A model generated the notes under the pieces. That model searched no databases, was not told the origin of the DNA, and saw only the letters and a list, made by a program, of their open reading frames with translations. The position numbers were made by a program, and so were the translations under genes. From positions 62,001-126,000 of the forward strand of contig NZ_MWQE01000008.1 in the NCBI RefSeq assembly GCF_002210285.1: a DNA stretch of 64,000 nt, read 5' to 3'. This DNA comes from Fibrobacter sp. UWR2. Lineage in GTDB: Bacteria; Fibrobacterota; Fibrobacteria; Fibrobacterales; Fibrobacteraceae. Each line of letters starts with the position of its first letter. Position 1 is the first letter of the stretch. Of the stretch, positions 24,476 through 34,092 are shown in pieces.

Positions 24476-26566
24476 ATGAACCTTTTTGGAATGTTTGGAA
24501 TCGTCTGTGGTACGGCACTTTTCGCCGCCACTAGCGCATTCGCCCTCCCCAAGGCAACCGAAATCTTCCCCAAGATGGGTCTCGGCTACAACATCGGTAA
24601 CACGATGGAAGTTCCCAAGAATCCGACACTCTGGGGCAACCCCTTCCCGGATGCCGCTTACGTGAAGGCCATCAAGGACGCCGGCTTCAACACCGTGCGT
24701 ATTCCCTGCGCTTGGGACAGCCACGCTTCTAACGGCACCATTAACGCTGGCTGGCTTGACTCCGTAAAGACTGTTGTCGACCTCGTCATCAACAATGGTA
24801 TGTACGCCATTCTGAACAGCCACTGGGACGAAGGTTGGCTCGAAGACCACGTTTTTGACGGCGAAGGCTACGACAAAACCGGCCTTGTCAACAGTTCTGC
24901 AGCAACTGTTGCCGCCAAGCAGGAAAGCTACTGGAAGCAGATTGCTACCAAGTTCGCCGCTTACGACGAACACCTGATTTTCGCATCCGCCAACGAACCG
25001 GGCGTGAACGACCCGTGGAACGGCGGCGCAGACAACGGCCAGTGGGCATTTGACGAAACCCGTATGCAGGTTCTCAAGAGCTATCACGAAGCATGCCTCA
25101 AGGCCGTGCGCTCTACCGGCGGCAACAACGCCACCCGTATCGTGGTCGTGCAGGCCCCGCGTACCGAAATCGACAAGTCTCCGCTCCTCGCCTCCATGTA
25201 CCCGACCGACCCGGCTGGCGACGGCTACACCATGGCCGAAGTCCACTTCTACCCGTATCAGTTCTCCCTGATGACCGGCGGTGACGAAGACTGGGGCAAG
25301 ATGTTCTACTACTGGGAAGACCAGACTCCGGGCAACGACGCCGCACACACCTGTTCCGGTTCCGCCCTCGGTTCCAAGAGTTCCATCGACCAGCTCTTCA
25401 GCGGTCTCAAGAGCCGTTTCTACGACAAGGGCATTCCTGTCGTGATCGGCGAAATGGGTGCCGTCAAGCGTCTCGGAGTTCTCACCGGCAACAATTTGAA
25501 AGTTCATTTGCAGGCACGTGCCGCCTGGTACGGCTACACTGTCGCCGCTGCCAAGAAGAACGGCCTCGTTCCCTGCGTATGGGATACCGGTGACGAAGGC
25601 GACGGCAACTTCACGATTATCCGCCGCCAGGTGAACAAGTTCGGTGGCAACGTGGGCGACATCACCGACGTCGAAACGCTCAACGCCATGCGCGAAGCTT
25701 ACGGCCAGGCTGCTCTCCCGGGCAACAGCATTGATTCCATTGTCACTCAGAACCCTGACATTCCCGAAGGTTCCGGCAAGGGCGTTGAAGTTACCTACAC
25801 AACCAAAACTGCCGATTCCAGCGAAACGGGTACCCTCCGCGTCAACCTCAGCGGCGCAAGCAAGGACCTCTCCAAGTACGTAGGCCTTGAAATCCGCCTG
25901 AAGGGTGCTGTTGAAACCGCTGGCCCCTGCACCGGTGAAAGCGACGGCTGCGGCGCTTATGGCTGGACCTCCATGGACCTCTTCATGATGACAGGCGACA
26001 GCTGGGATTGGTTTGACGCCAACGTGCTGGAACAGGCCGACAAGGGACTCGATGCGTCCAAGTTCCAGACAATTCAGGTCAAGTGGGAAGACTTCCGCAA
26101 GGAGCCCACGGGTCTCAACGAAGCAAACGCCATCGGCCTAAACCTTTACGGAACGCAGGTCACCGGCACAATCACCTTTGACTACATCGCAGGCATCAAG
26201 GCCGACGGTTCTATCGAAATCATCGACGACTTCGACAAGAAGCCCGGACTCGAAGGTACCGCCAGCGGCAAGGTCGTCTCCCTCAGCGGAGGCTCTGACG
26301 CCATCAGGCCTGTCCGCGTGGCAAGTTCCAGCAAGATGCTCGTAAGCGTACAGCCGGGCATGGTGACCGCCATGTTCAGCACCAACAAGGCCGCTCCGGC
26401 AAAGGCCCTGCTCTTGAACACCAAGGGCCAGGTCATCGCCCAGCAGGACTTCACCACAAGCAAGGGTTCGAACGCAGTTGAACTGCGTAACTCCTACCGC
26501 GGCGTTGCAATGCTCGTCGTGCGCCAGGGTAGCCAGCAGCTTGTACAGAAGGTTATACTAAAGTAA
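24476..26566 (+). CDS. GH5 endoglucanase with CBM11-like domain
   Basis: This 696-residue secreted protein has a short signal peptide (ending TSAFA), then a GH5 barrel: MGLGYNIGNTME, GFNTVRIPCAWDSH, INNGMYAILNSHWDEG, SANEPGVND with the acid/base Glu174, and VVIGEMGAV with the nucleophile Glu326. From about residue 430 a beta-sandwich of the CBM11 type follows (GLEIRLKGAVE, FQTIQVKWEDF, FDYIAGI, DDFD). The last 80 residues, after SSSKM, form a small beta domain ending VQKVILK, like the C-terminal sorting or anchoring domains of secreted Fibrobacter/FCB proteins. It should cut cellulose or mixed-linkage glucan outside the cell. AAGGAG provides the ribosome site. Confidence 0.92.
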   Translation: MNLFGMFGIVCGTALFAATSAFALPKATEIFPKMGLGYNIGNTMEVPKNPTLWGNPFPDAAYVKAIKDAGFNTVRIPCAWDSHASNGTINAGWLDSVKTVVDLVINNGMYAILNSHWDEGWLEDHVFDGEGYDKTGLVNSSAATVAAKQESYWKQIATKFAAYDEHLIFASANEPGVNDPWNGGADNGQWAFDETRMQVLKSYHEACLKAVRSTGGNNATRIVVVQAPRTEIDKSPLLASMYPTDPAGDGYTMAEVHFYPYQFSLMTGGDEDWGKMFYYWEDQTPGNDAAHTCSGSALGSKSSIDQLFSGLKSRFYDKGIPVVIGEMGAVKRLGVLTGNNLKVHLQARAAWYGYTVAAAKKNGLVPCVWDTGDEGDGNFTIIRRQVNKFGGNVGDITDVETLNAMREAYGQAALPGNSIDSIVTQNPDIPEGSGKGVEVTYTTKTADSSETGTLRVNLSGASKDLSKYVGLEIRLKGAVETAGPCTGESDGCGAYGWTSMDLFMMTGDSWDWFDANVLEQADKGLDASKFQTIQVKWEDFRKEPTGLNEANAIGLNLYGTQVTGTITFDYIAGIKADGSIEIIDDFDKKPGLEGTASGKVVSLSGGSDAIRPVRVASSSKMLVSVQPGMVTAMFSTNKAAPAKALLLNTKGQVIAQQDFTTSKGSNAVELRNSYRGVAMLVVRQGSQQLVQKVILK

Positions 26567-26575
26567 ATACACATA

Positions 26576-26608
26576 TTCCGGCACTGTTTAGAGGTGTTGG
26601 TGCCGGAA
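26576..26608 (+). terminator. First hairpin after the GH5 gene
   Basis: TTCCGGCAC (26576-26584) pairs perfectly with GTGCCGGAA (26600-26608) across a 15-nt loop, 10 nt after the GH5 stop. No U run follows, so it may protect the 3' end more than terminate. Confidence 0.5.
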
Positions 26609-26632
26609 GCCCTTAACTGGGTGTGTGGAAGT

Positions 26633-26655
26633 CCCCCGCGGCATGGCCGCGGGGG
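26633..26655 (+). terminator. Second hairpin after the GH5 gene
   Basis: CCCCCGCGGC and GCCGCGGGGG form a perfect 10-bp stem with an ATG loop, followed by ATATTTAAT. It could terminate in either direction between the GH5 gene and the convergent malic enzyme gene. Confidence 0.55.
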
Positions 26656-26662
26656 ATATTTA

Positions 26663-26789
26663 ATACCGCTCGTTCGTCGTATTAGGTGCTGAACCTCCGG
26701 TTTCTCACTCGCTCTCGCCGCCACGCCTCATTAAGATGAGGCGCTTACGGCTCACGGGATACCGCTAGTTCATCGTATTGGATGCTGAA
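26663..26789. repeat. 30-bp direct repeat flanking a hairpin segment
   Basis: 26663-26692 and 26760-26789 (both begin TACCGCT and end TGCTGAA) differ at 4 of 30 positions. Between them lies GCCTCAT-TAAG-ATGAGGC. The stretch contains no convincing ORF and ends 15 bp before the malic enzyme stop. Confidence 0.6.
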
Positions 26790-26804
26790 ATTAAGACGCA
26801 GTCC

Positions 26805-29129
26805 TTACCACATCTTGTCGAACTTCTTGCGGTTCTTTTCTTCGTCTTTCTTTTCCTGCACGATGGCGTCAATTACGGCGGCAACCGTCAGGTTGAAGAT
26901 GTCGTGCACGGAGGCATCGGAGTCGGTAAAATGCACCGGCTTGTTCAGGCCCATCTGCACGGGGCCGATGGATTCGCCCACGCCCATTTCGAGGAGCATC
27001 TTGCAAGTGGTATTTGCCGAAGATAGGCACGGGAAGATGAGCGTGTTGACCGTCTGGCCCTTGAGCTTGTTGAAGGGGTACTTCGTGTCGCGCAGTTCCT
27101 TGTCGAGCGCCACGTTCACCTGCATTTCGCCGTCAAGCACGTAGTCCGGGAACTGTTCGTGAATCATCTTCACCGCGTCGCGGGCCTTGTTGGCCGTACC
27201 GCGGGCCGCTTCCTTGTCGCTACCGAAATTCGCGTAGCTGAGCATCGCCATCACGGGTTCGTGAGCGAAGAAGCGGACGGCATCGTGCGTGAGTTTCGCA
27301 ATATCCACGAGCGTATCGACATCGGGATCGCGGTTCACGAGCGTATCGGCCAGGAAGAACGTCCCCTTGCGCGTGCTCAAGATATGCATGGCACCGAAGT
27401 GCTTGTATTCCTCACGGATGCCAATGATTTCCTTCGCAAGTTCGATGGTCTCGGAGTACTTGGAGTAGCCGCCGGTAATGAACGCGTCGGCATCGCCTTG
27501 CTTCACCATCATCATGCCGAAGTGGTTCGGCTCGAACATGTCGTCGCGGGCCTCATCGAAGGTGACGCCGTTACGGCCGTTCTCTTCGGCATAAATGCCG
27601 GCATACTTGCGGCGACGTTCAAATTCTTCGGGCGAGCGCGGGTTCACAATCTTGATGCCCGTAAGGTCGAGCTGTTCCTTGTTCGCCATCAGCTGGATGC
27701 GTTCGGCATTACCCAGCAAAATCGGGTGAGCGACACCTTCGAGCTTCGCCTGCACGGCGGCCTTGAGCATGTTGAGGTTGTCGCCTTCGGCAAACACCAC
27801 GCGCTTCGGGTTGCTGCGAGCCGTATCGCTGAACTGGCGGATAAGCTTGTTGTCGTAGCCCATCATGTCGCGGAGCCTGTCGTAGTAAGCGTCCCAGTCG
27901 GTAATCGGCTTGCGGGCCACACCGCTCTCGATGGCAGCCTTCGCGACGGCGATAGAAACTTCCGTAAGCAGGCGCGGGTCAAGCGGCTTCGGAATCAAGT
28001 ATTCCTTGCCGAAAGTAAAGCGCTGCGCATTGTAGGCAATATTCACCACGTCGGGCACCGGCTGGTGCGCAAGCGCGGCAATCGCACGCACGGCGGCATG
28101 CTTCATGTGTTCGTTGATGCAGGTGGCGCGCACGTCAAGCGCACCGCGGAAAATGTACGGGAAACCGATGACGTTGTTCACCTGGTTCGGGTAGTCACTG
28201 CGGCCCGTCGCAAAAATCAAGTCGCCACGGCTCGCCATCGCCTCTTCGTAGCTGATTTCGGGAGTCGGATTCGCGAGTGCGAAAACAATCGGCTGGTCGG
28301 CCATGCTGCGCACCATCTCGCGCGTGAGGATGTTGCCCTTCGAGAGACCAACGAACACGTCGGCGCCCTTCATGGCGTCTTCAAGCGTCTCGATGTCGGT
28401 GCGGTCGGTCGCAAAGAAGGCCTTCGCTTCGGTAAGGCCCTTGCGGTCCTTGCGAATCACGCCCTTGCTGTCGCACATCACCAAGTTTTCCTTCTTGAGA
28501 CCGAGCGACAGGTAGAGTCGCGTGCAGGCGCAAGCGGCTGCACCCGCACCGTTCACCACCATCTTCACGTCGCGAATGCTCTTGCCCGCAACTTCAATAG
28601 CGTTGAGGAGGCCTGCAGAAGAAATGATGGCCGTACCGTGCTGGTCGTCGTGCATCACGGGGATGTCGAGTTCGGCCTTCAGGGTGTCTTCGATTTCAAA
28701 GCATTCCGGAGCCTTGATATCTTCGAGGTTGATGCCGCCGAACGTCGGGGCGATGCCCTTCACGATTTCGATGAACTTCTTCGGGTCCTTCTCGTTGATT
28801 TCGATGTCGAAGACGTCGATGCCCGCGTAAATCTTGAACAGGAGCGCCTTGCCTTCCATCACCGGCTTGCCGGCGAGGGCGCCGATATCGCCGAGGCCGA
28901 GCACCGCCGTGCCGTTAGAAATCACGGCAACAAGGTTGCCCTTGCCCGTATATTCGTAGGCCAAGTTGTTGTCCTTCTCGATTTCGAGACAGGGGGCGGC
29001 AACGCCCGGAGTGTAAGCGAGGCCCAGGTCCGTCTGGGTGCTGTGCGGCTTGGTCGGCACGATTTCAATCTTGCCGGGTTTTCCCATGGAGTGGTATTCG
29101 AGGGCCTTTTCTTTCAAATCCTTGCTCAT
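26805..29129 (-). CDS. maeB: NADP-type malic enzyme with phosphotransacetylase-like domain
   Basis: About 774 residues from the ATG at 29129, preceded by AAGGAG. The malic enzyme part has [53 protein letters not shown] and [11 protein letters not shown] (nucleotide site). From about residue 440 comes a Pta-like domain ([42 protein letters not shown]), as in E. coli MaeB, where it is regulatory. The enzyme converts malate to pyruvate with reduction of NADP. Length and layout are standard. It is monocistronic on the minus strand. Confidence 0.95.
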   Translation of the reverse strand: MSKDLKEKALEYHSMGKPGKIEIVPTKPHSTQTDLGLAYTPGVAAPCLEIEKDNNLAYEYTGKGNLVAVISNGTAVLGLGDIGALAGKPVMEGKALLFKIYAGIDVFDIEINEKDPKKFIEIVKGIAPTFGGINLEDIKAPECFEIEDTLKAELDIPVMHDDQHGTAIISSAGLLNAIEVAGKSIRDVKMVVNGAGAAACACTRLYLSLGLKKENLVMCDSKGVIRKDRKGLTEAKAFFATDRTDIETLEDAMKGADVFVGLSKGNILTREMVRSMADQPIVFALANPTPEISYEEAMASRGDLIFATGRSDYPNQVNNVIGFPYIFRGALDVRATCINEHMKHAAVRAIAALAHQPVPDVVNIAYNAQRFTFGKEYLIPKPLDPRLLTEVSIAVAKAAIESGVARKPITDWDAYYDRLRDMMGYDNKLIRQFSDTARSNPKRVVFAEGDNLNMLKAAVQAKLEGVAHPILLGNAERIQLMANKEQLDLTGIKIVNPRSPEEFERRRKYAGIYAEENGRNGVTFDEARDDMFEPNHFGMMMVKQGDADAFITGGYSKYSETIELAKEIIGIREEYKHFGAMHILSTRKGTFFLADTLVNRDPDVDTLVDIAKLTHDAVRFFAHEPVMAMLSYANFGSDKEAARGTANKARDAVKMIHEQFPDYVLDGEMQVNVALDKELRDTKYPFNKLKGQTVNTLIFPCLSSANTTCKMLLEMGVGESIGPVQMGLNKPVHFTDSDASVHDIFNLTVAAVIDAIVQEKKDEEKNRKKFDKMW

Positions 29130-29153
29130 CTTGGCTCCTTGATTTTTTGGGGC

Positions 29154-29161
29154 CAAATATA
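29154..29161 (-). promoter_or_regulatory. TATATTTG -7 element of maeB
   Basis: On the minus strand CTATATTTGGCC is an exact TAnnTTTG match 24 nt before the ATG, leaving a short leader with AAGGAG. Confidence 0.5.
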
Positions 29162-29212
29162 GAAAAAAGTTTACAAAAGCCCAAGGATGCTATAGCAACA
29201 TTCTTTGAAATT

Positions 29213-29269
29213 GTCATCCCGAACCCCTCCCAAAAGCCCCTTTTTAGGCGCCCCCCGCTCCAAAATGAC
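29213..29269. repeat. Possible degenerate REP-like element
   Basis: GTCATCCCG at 29213 opens like the other REP-like copies, and the stretch closes with ATGAC at 29265-29269, giving inverted ends, but it lacks the GGGATC arm. Possibly a decayed copy. Confidence 0.25.
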
Positions 29270-29293
29270 GCTGACAAACAAAAACCACCTTTC

Positions 29294-29301
29294 TATCTTT
29301 T
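29294..29301 (+). promoter_or_regulatory. TATCTTTT -7-like element of the symporter gene
   Basis: This near match to TAnnTTTG lies 30 nt before the ATG, followed by CAAGG as a weak ribosome site. Confidence 0.3.
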
Positions 29302-29331
29302 TGCCTATCAACGAGTTACAAGGATTTCAAA

Positions 29332-30765
29332 ATGGAAGCTTTAAACGCTATTCTCGATACCATCGACGGTTACGTGTGGGGTATCCCGCTCATCGCCGTA
29401 ATCCTGTTCGTGGGAATTTTGCTCACGAGCCGTCTTGGCGTGCTGCAGGTGACGAACCTCGGCAACGCACTGCGCTACATGACGAGCAGCGAAAAGGATG
29501 GCGAGGGCGAAGTCTCGAGTTTCGCCGCACTCTGCACGGCACTTGCGGCCACGGTCGGTACCGGCAACATCGTGGGTGTCGCGACCGCCATCGGCACGGG
29601 CGGCCCGGGTGCACTCTTCTGGATGGAAGTTGCCGCCTTTTTCGGCATGGCCACAAAATACTCCGAAGGCCTGCTCGCGGTCAAGTACCGCAAGGTCGAT
29701 ACTGACGGCAAGGTATTGGGCGGCCCCTTCTACTACATCGAGACGGGCATCAAGGAACGTTTCGGGCTCAACTTCAAGTGGCTCGCCGTGCTGTTCGCCG
29801 TGTTCGGCGTGCTTGCGGGCCTTCTCGGCATCGGCACCATCACGCAGGTGAACGGCATTACCTCGGCGGTCGCGACAGTCATCCCCACCGGCGAATTCAT
29901 CAACCTCGCCGGCAACTCGGTCTCTTACTCCACGGCCATCGCGGGCCTGCTCTGCGCGGGCTTCACTGCCTGCGTCATCATCGGCGGGCTCAAGCGCATC
30001 GCGAAGGTTTCGCTCTACATCGTGCCGTTCATGGCCATCTTCTACATTCTCTTCTGCCTGCTCATCCTGGGATTCAACTTCTCGAAGATTTCGGGCGCCA
30101 TCGAGACCATCATCCAGGCGGCATTCAACCCGAGCGCCGTCACAGGCGGCGTGGTAGGCACCATCTTCATCGCGATGCAGAAGGGTATCGCCCGCGGCAT
30201 CTTCAGTAACGAGGCGGGCCTCGGCTCGGCCCCGATTGCAGCCGCAGCGGCCAAGACAAAGGAACCGGTTCGCCAGGGTCTCGTAAGCATGACGGGCACG
30301 TTCATCGACACGATCGTCATCTGCTCCATGACCGGCCTTGCCATCGTGGTCACGGGCGCGTGGACTCCGGAACTCGGCCTGCAGGGCGTGAACATCACCA
30401 TGGAAGCATTCACCCGCGGGCTTACGAACCTGCCCGCCGGCGCAAGCATCGCCCCGTACGTCCTTACCGTGGCACTCGTGTTCTTCGCGTTCACCACCAT
30501 CCTCGGGTGGGCTTACTACTCCGAGCGCTGCCTGGAATACCTCATCGGGCGCGGCAAGAAGAACGCCATCCTCGCCTACCGCTGGGTGTACGTGGCCGCG
30601 GTGTTCATCGGCCCCTACCTCACGGTGAGTGCGGTGTGGACTAGCGCCGACATCTTCAACGGGCTCATGGCCTTCCCGAACCTTGTGGCACTGGTATTGC
30701 TTAGCGGCATTGTCGCCCGCGAGACGAAGAAGTTCTTCGTGAAGCTCGAGAAAGAGAAGAACTAG
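29332..30765 (+). CDS. Alanine/sodium symporter family (AGCS) transporter
   Basis: This 477-residue inner-membrane protein shows the AGCS signatures: ALAATVGTGNIVGVATAIGTGGPGALFWM (broken here only by helix ends) at about residues 66-95, FFGMATKYSEGLLAVKYR, GGPFYYIETG and NEAGLGSAPIAAAAAKT. About ten hydrophobic segments are visible. The family imports alanine or glycine with sodium. Substrate choice is by family only. A small membrane protein gene follows after 27 nt. Confidence 0.92.
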   Translation: MEALNAILDTIDGYVWGIPLIAVILFVGILLTSRLGVLQVTNLGNALRYMTSSEKDGEGEVSSFAALCTALAATVGTGNIVGVATAIGTGGPGALFWMEVAAFFGMATKYSEGLLAVKYRKVDTDGKVLGGPFYYIETGIKERFGLNFKWLAVLFAVFGVLAGLLGIGTITQVNGITSAVATVIPTGEFINLAGNSVSYSTAIAGLLCAGFTACVIIGGLKRIAKVSLYIVPFMAIFYILFCLLILGFNFSKISGAIETIIQAAFNPSAVTGGVVGTIFIAMQKGIARGIFSNEAGLGSAPIAAAAAKTKEPVRQGLVSMTGTFIDTIVICSMTGLAIVVTGAWTPELGLQGVNITMEAFTRGLTNLPAGASIAPYVLTVALVFFAFTTILGWAYYSERCLEYLIGRGKKNAILAYRWVYVAAVFIGPYLTVSAVWTSADIFNGLMAFPNLVALVLLSGIVARETKKFFVKLEKEKN

Positions 30766-30792
30766 TATTCATCAGTCCGTTGCGTTTAATTT

Positions 30793-31260
30793 ATGCTGCT
30801 CTCTGACGAAGAAATCGAAGCGTATGAGAAGGAAGTCAAGAAGCTCTCTCTCGACGAGTTGAAAAAACGTCTTAACGAACTTCCTGAATACGACTCTTCC
30901 GACGAAAGGTCGCTCATTGAAGACCGGATAGACGAGCTCCTAAAGGAACAAGCCGAAAAGCTAGAGTATGACTATCAGAATACTCCCCACAGGATGTCTT
31001 TTATCATCAGGGCATTCTGCATCATCCTTTTTGTAGCGGGATTTCTCTATCCTTTTGTGGCTGGAGGGTCCATGATGGTAGTCGGCATCACCTCACTCTG
31101 TTCGTGCACCTTGTTCGGCATCGTAGCCATAATCGACAAGCGTTTCAAGCTGTTCTCAGAGCTTTATTACGAGGAGACCCACCCCAACGACTACCGGACG
31201 AGCGTGATAGCAACATTCCTTTTCGGAGTGTTTTGCTTCGCCATGTGTATGCTCACGTGA
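30793..31260 (+). CDS. Small membrane protein with coiled-coil N-terminus, uncharacterised
   Basis: This 155-residue protein begins with a charged helical stretch of about 65 residues (SDEEIEAYEKEVKKLSLDEL, RIDELLKEQAEKLEYD) likely to form a coiled coil, followed by three hydrophobic segments (about 72-92, 95-112 and 137-155). No family is recognised. It has no clear ribosome site and lies 27 nt after the symporter gene, so co-expression is possible. It converges on the SAHH-like gene with a 16-nt gap. Confidence 0.6.
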   Translation: MLLSDEEIEAYEKEVKKLSLDELKKRLNELPEYDSSDERSLIEDRIDELLKEQAEKLEYDYQNTPHRMSFIIRAFCIILFVAGFLYPFVAGGSMMVVGITSLCSCTLFGIVAIIDKRFKLFSELYYEETHPNDYRTSVIATFLFGVFCFAMCMLT

Positions 31261-31276
31261 AGCATGCAGGCATTTG

Positions 31277-32488
31277 CTAGTCGCTTTCATTCGGCAACCC
31301 GCCGAGCATCTCGCAGAGTTCAGGACCGATAACGCCATCCTGCATCGTCGTCGAGAGGATGCGCTGCTCCAATTCGCTTGGCGGATCCATGGGGCCCGCA
31401 TTTTTATTTGCGGCTACAGCTTCGCGACCCGCGCCGGCCTTGCCATAAACTGCGCCGCCTTCTTGCAAAAGCAGTTCCCCGAGCGCGGCATGCAGGGCAA
31501 GCGATGCGTCGATGTACTTGAGGTGCGTCGGTTCTTCGAGGATAAAGTTCAGCGGTTTCTTTTCGGCGAGCACGCGACTCGCCGGGACGCCTGGCCCGTA
31601 TTCGTCCTCAACGCCCATGTTGGCAAGCACCGCGCCCGAGGCAAGCAAGGCTTCCACGATTTGCGGGCGGTCGAGCGCCCCCTTCACGCCGGTCGCAGTC
31701 ACCACGAAGTCGGCACCGCGCACGAGCGATGCAACCGCATCAAGATCGTTGCAGTCCGTGACCGGAACGTCGTTTGCATCGAGGAACGGGTTTGCGTCTC
31801 GCGAGCAGTCCGTCACCACATGCACGTTTGCACCGGAGCGCAGCAGTTGCAGCACTATGCCTTGCCCCACCTTTCCGCTCCCGAAGACAATAAACTTCTT
31901 GCCGGCGGAAGGCGCGCCGTCCGTACCCGAATCTAAAGTGTCACGACCCGAATCTAAGCCATCCGCATCTAAACAGAAATCGTGCCCGAGCTGAGCGAGT
32001 GCGCGCACGTAGCCCTCGCCCGTCCCGAGGCAAGTCTCGATGCGTTTCACTATCCCGCTGTCGGCAACATACACCGGATGTTCGCTCTTCTCGTAAAACT
32101 GCACGCCGCTGCGCGTGAGTTCCACGAACCCGAAACGCGGATGGCATGCCGAAAACTGGCCCGCGCAATCCAGAACCAGGTCGAACCCGCGGCCAGCCGC
32201 CTCCATCTCGAGAGCTTCGCGCAACCCGATTACAGGGATTCCGTTCCCGCGCAAGACTTCCACGATTCCCGGGTCGCAGGGCATCCCGCCTGCCACACCC
32301 ACGACAAGATCGGCACCGCCCGCGATAAGCGCCCGGTATTCCAGCAGCGTATTGCGAAATACGGGTGTCGCCACCAATACACGGAGAGCCCGAAACGGCC
32401 TCGTACCCGACCATTCACAGAAAAAAGCGGAAAGTGCCGGATATTCACGTTTCTCGTAGGCGTCGTTCACAATCTCGTCGAAAATCAT
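31277..32488 (-). CDS. S-adenosylhomocysteine hydrolase-like NAD-binding protein
   Basis: About 403 residues from the ATG at 32488. The middle (about 215-330) is a Rossmann domain like that of SAHH: GKKFIVFGSGKVGQGIVLQLL, DLDAVASLVRGADFVVTATGVKG, then VLANMGVEDEYGP. The preceding ADSGIVKRIETCLGTGEGYVRA recalls the conserved SAHH stretch ahead of the NAD domain. The N-terminal part (VLVATPVFRNTLLE, DLVVGVAGGMPCDPGI) is not the SAHH catalytic domain, so hydrolase activity is doubtful. A linker with LDSG repeats joins the parts. Possibly an NAD-dependent dehydrogenase or synthase of unknown substrate. Confidence 0.6.
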   Translation of the reverse strand: MIFDEIVNDAYEKREYPALSAFFCEWSGTRPFRALRVLVATPVFRNTLLEYRALIAGGADLVVGVAGGMPCDPGIVEVLRGNGIPVIGLREALEMEAAGRGFDLVLDCAGQFSACHPRFGFVELTRSGVQFYEKSEHPVYVADSGIVKRIETCLGTGEGYVRALAQLGHDFCLDADGLDSGRDTLDSGTDGAPSAGKKFIVFGSGKVGQGIVLQLLRSGANVHVVTDCSRDANPFLDANDVPVTDCNDLDAVASLVRGADFVVTATGVKGALDRPQIVEALLASGAVLANMGVEDEYGPGVPASRVLAEKKPLNFILEEPTHLKYIDASLALHAALGELLLQEGGAVYGKAGAGREAVAANKNAGPMDPPSELEQRILSTTMQDGVIGPELCEMLGGLPNESD

Positions 32489-32493
32489 ACCCC

Positions 32494-32501
32494 CCAATAT
32501 A
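32494..32501 (-). promoter_or_regulatory. TATATTGG element 5 nt before ATG (leaderless candidate)
   Basis: On the minus strand CTATATTGG ends 5 nt before the ATG at 32488. The G run in between is too close to the ATG to be a normal Shine-Dalgarno. Confidence 0.4.
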
Positions 32502-32512
32502 GATAAATCCGC

Positions 32513-32532
32513 CCCCGGCCGAAAAGCCGGGG
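32513..32532. other. GC-rich hairpin in the divergent intergenic region
   Basis: CCCCGGC (32513-32519) pairs with GCCGGGG (32526-32532). It has no T run. It lies just upstream of the SAHH-like promoter motif; the remaining 32533-32706 is AT-rich with TATAAA-like sequence near 32670 that could drive the CE4 gene. Confidence 0.35.
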
Positions 32533-32706
32533 TAAAGTGCCCCGCAGTGCCTGTAAATTTTTAACAACACCCCCAAAAAACGCCATTTTTCCGCAAAAAT
32601 CGCAATTTTCGCGTTGTAATGGACTACAATAGAAAAAGACCAACGCGAAAGCCCCCTACCCACCATTAATATAAATTCCTTATTGAACAAACAATTGGAG
32701 AGTAAT

Positions 32707-34044
32707 ATGGATAAGAAATTCCTACCCGCAGCCCTTGCCGTCACATTCGGCGTTGGGCTTTCTTTTGCCCAGACTGCCGAAATCGGTACCTGGGCAGGTT
32801 TCCGCAAGGGTGCCGCATCGTTCACGTTCGACGACGGCGCTCCGAGCCACGTGAGCGACGGCGGTCCGCTGTTCGACAAGTACGGCTATAAGGGAACCTT
32901 CAACGTGGTGGTGAACTGGAACCCCGACTGGAGCGGTTTCGGCAACATGGCCAAGAACGGTCACGAAATTGCAAGCCACAGCAACACCCACGGCCAGAAC
33001 ATGAGCGGCGAAGAAGCTTCTTCGAAGAAGAGCATTGAAGGCAAGATTCAGCAGAAGTACGGCGTCATCACGGTCGCCTATCCGAACTGCAACGTCCCGA
33101 ACAAGAGCGCCGTGCAGCAGAACTACGTCATTGGCCGTATCTGCAACGGTTCCTGGCAGAGCCAGCCCGACATGATGAGCAAGGACGGTCCTAGCGACTG
33201 GACAATGGCATCCGCCATCATGACTGGTTCCACCGGCACGAACGACTTCAAGGGCAACATGCAGAAGGCCGTACAGCAGGGCGGCTGGATCGCATTCCTC
33301 ACCCACGGTTTCGAGAACAAGAACAACGGTTCCGCTACCTACTCGCCCACGCCGCTCAGCGCCATTGAAGACGGTCTCAAGTGGGCCCAGCAGAACGATA
33401 AGGACATCTGGGTTGCCCCGATGGGCCATGTCGCCATGTACATCAAGGAACGCAAAGCCTCCAAGGTTGAAGCCAGCGGCAGCGGCACCATCACGGTTAA
33501 GCTCACGCACAACATCGCCGACAACGTTTCTAAGTACGACTACCCGCTTTCCATCCGCGTCAAGTACGACGGCTCTCAGGCAGAAGTCACGCAGGCCGGC
33601 GCAAAGCTTGAATCCAAGATCGATGGTGGCTATGTCTACTTCGACGCCGTTCCGAACGCAGGCGACATCGTCATCTCCGGTGGAGCAACTACTCCGTCTT
33701 CTTCCAGCGAAGTTACCTCCTCTAGCAGCGTAGCCTCCTCTTCTAGCACCGTGCCGCCGCAGTCTTCCAGCAGCGGATTCGGCCCGTGGCCGCCGCTTTC
33801 TTCCTCCTCGACCACCGCAATCGCTGCCGAACCGGCAGGCCTCGCTGCAGTCGCCGTCTACAGGACCGCCGATAACTACATCGAAGTTTCCGGTGCACAG
33901 GGCATGGCAATCACCGTCTACAACAACTTGGGCCAGGTAATCCGCACCACACGCAGCCTCGGCATTGTCCAGAAGGTGTACACCGGCGCGAAGGGCATGT
34001 ACATCGTGAAGGTCGGTAGCAGGACGTTCAAGATTTCTCTCTAA
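32707..34044 (+). CDS. CE4 polysaccharide deacetylase (acetylxylan esterase type)
   Basis: About 445 residues from the ATG at 32707, preceded by TTGGAGAG; the frame is open 8 codons earlier. After a signal peptide (ending LSFA) comes a CE4 domain: FTFDDG (catalytic base Asp42, metal ligand Asp43), GYKGTFNVVV, and HEIASHSNTHG with metal ligands His91 and His95. A beta domain (about 255-325) is followed by a Ser/Pro-rich linker (about 330-375, SSSSEVTSSSSV) and a C-terminal small beta domain (ending VGSRTFKISL) like the sorting domains of secreted Fibrobacter/FCB enzymes. It probably removes acetyl groups from xylan or chitin-like glycans outside the cell; the substrate is not shown. Confidence 0.88.
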   Translation: MDKKFLPAALAVTFGVGLSFAQTAEIGTWAGFRKGAASFTFDDGAPSHVSDGGPLFDKYGYKGTFNVVVNWNPDWSGFGNMAKNGHEIASHSNTHGQNMSGEEASSKKSIEGKIQQKYGVITVAYPNCNVPNKSAVQQNYVIGRICNGSWQSQPDMMSKDGPSDWTMASAIMTGSTGTNDFKGNMQKAVQQGGWIAFLTHGFENKNNGSATYSPTPLSAIEDGLKWAQQNDKDIWVAPMGHVAMYIKERKASKVEASGSGTITVKLTHNIADNVSKYDYPLSIRVKYDGSQAEVTQAGAKLESKIDGGYVYFDAVPNAGDIVISGGATTPSSSSEVTSSSSVASSSSTVPPQSSSSGFGPWPPLSSSSTTAIAAEPAGLAAVAVYRTADNYIEVSGAQGMAITVYNNLGQVIRTTRSLGIVQKVYTGAKGMYIVKVGSRTFKISL

Positions 34045-34059
34045 CAAATCCACACAAAA

Positions 34060-34092
34060 ACAAGCCGCCCTCCTCGGGGCGGTTTGTTTTTA
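34060..34092 (+). terminator. Rho-independent terminator of the CE4 gene
   Basis: ACAAGCCGCC pairs with GGCGGTTTGT (one G:T) around a C/G-rich loop and is followed by a T run. Confidence 0.85.

Noticed and set aside
26494-26724. A 76-codon minus-strand frame over the GH5 end and its hairpins
   Set aside because: It runs through two strong hairpins and a direct repeat and overlaps the GH5 coding end; no ribosome site.
27159-29162. A 667-codon open frame opposite maeB
   Set aside because: It is antisense to a well-supported malic enzyme and has no recognisable domain.
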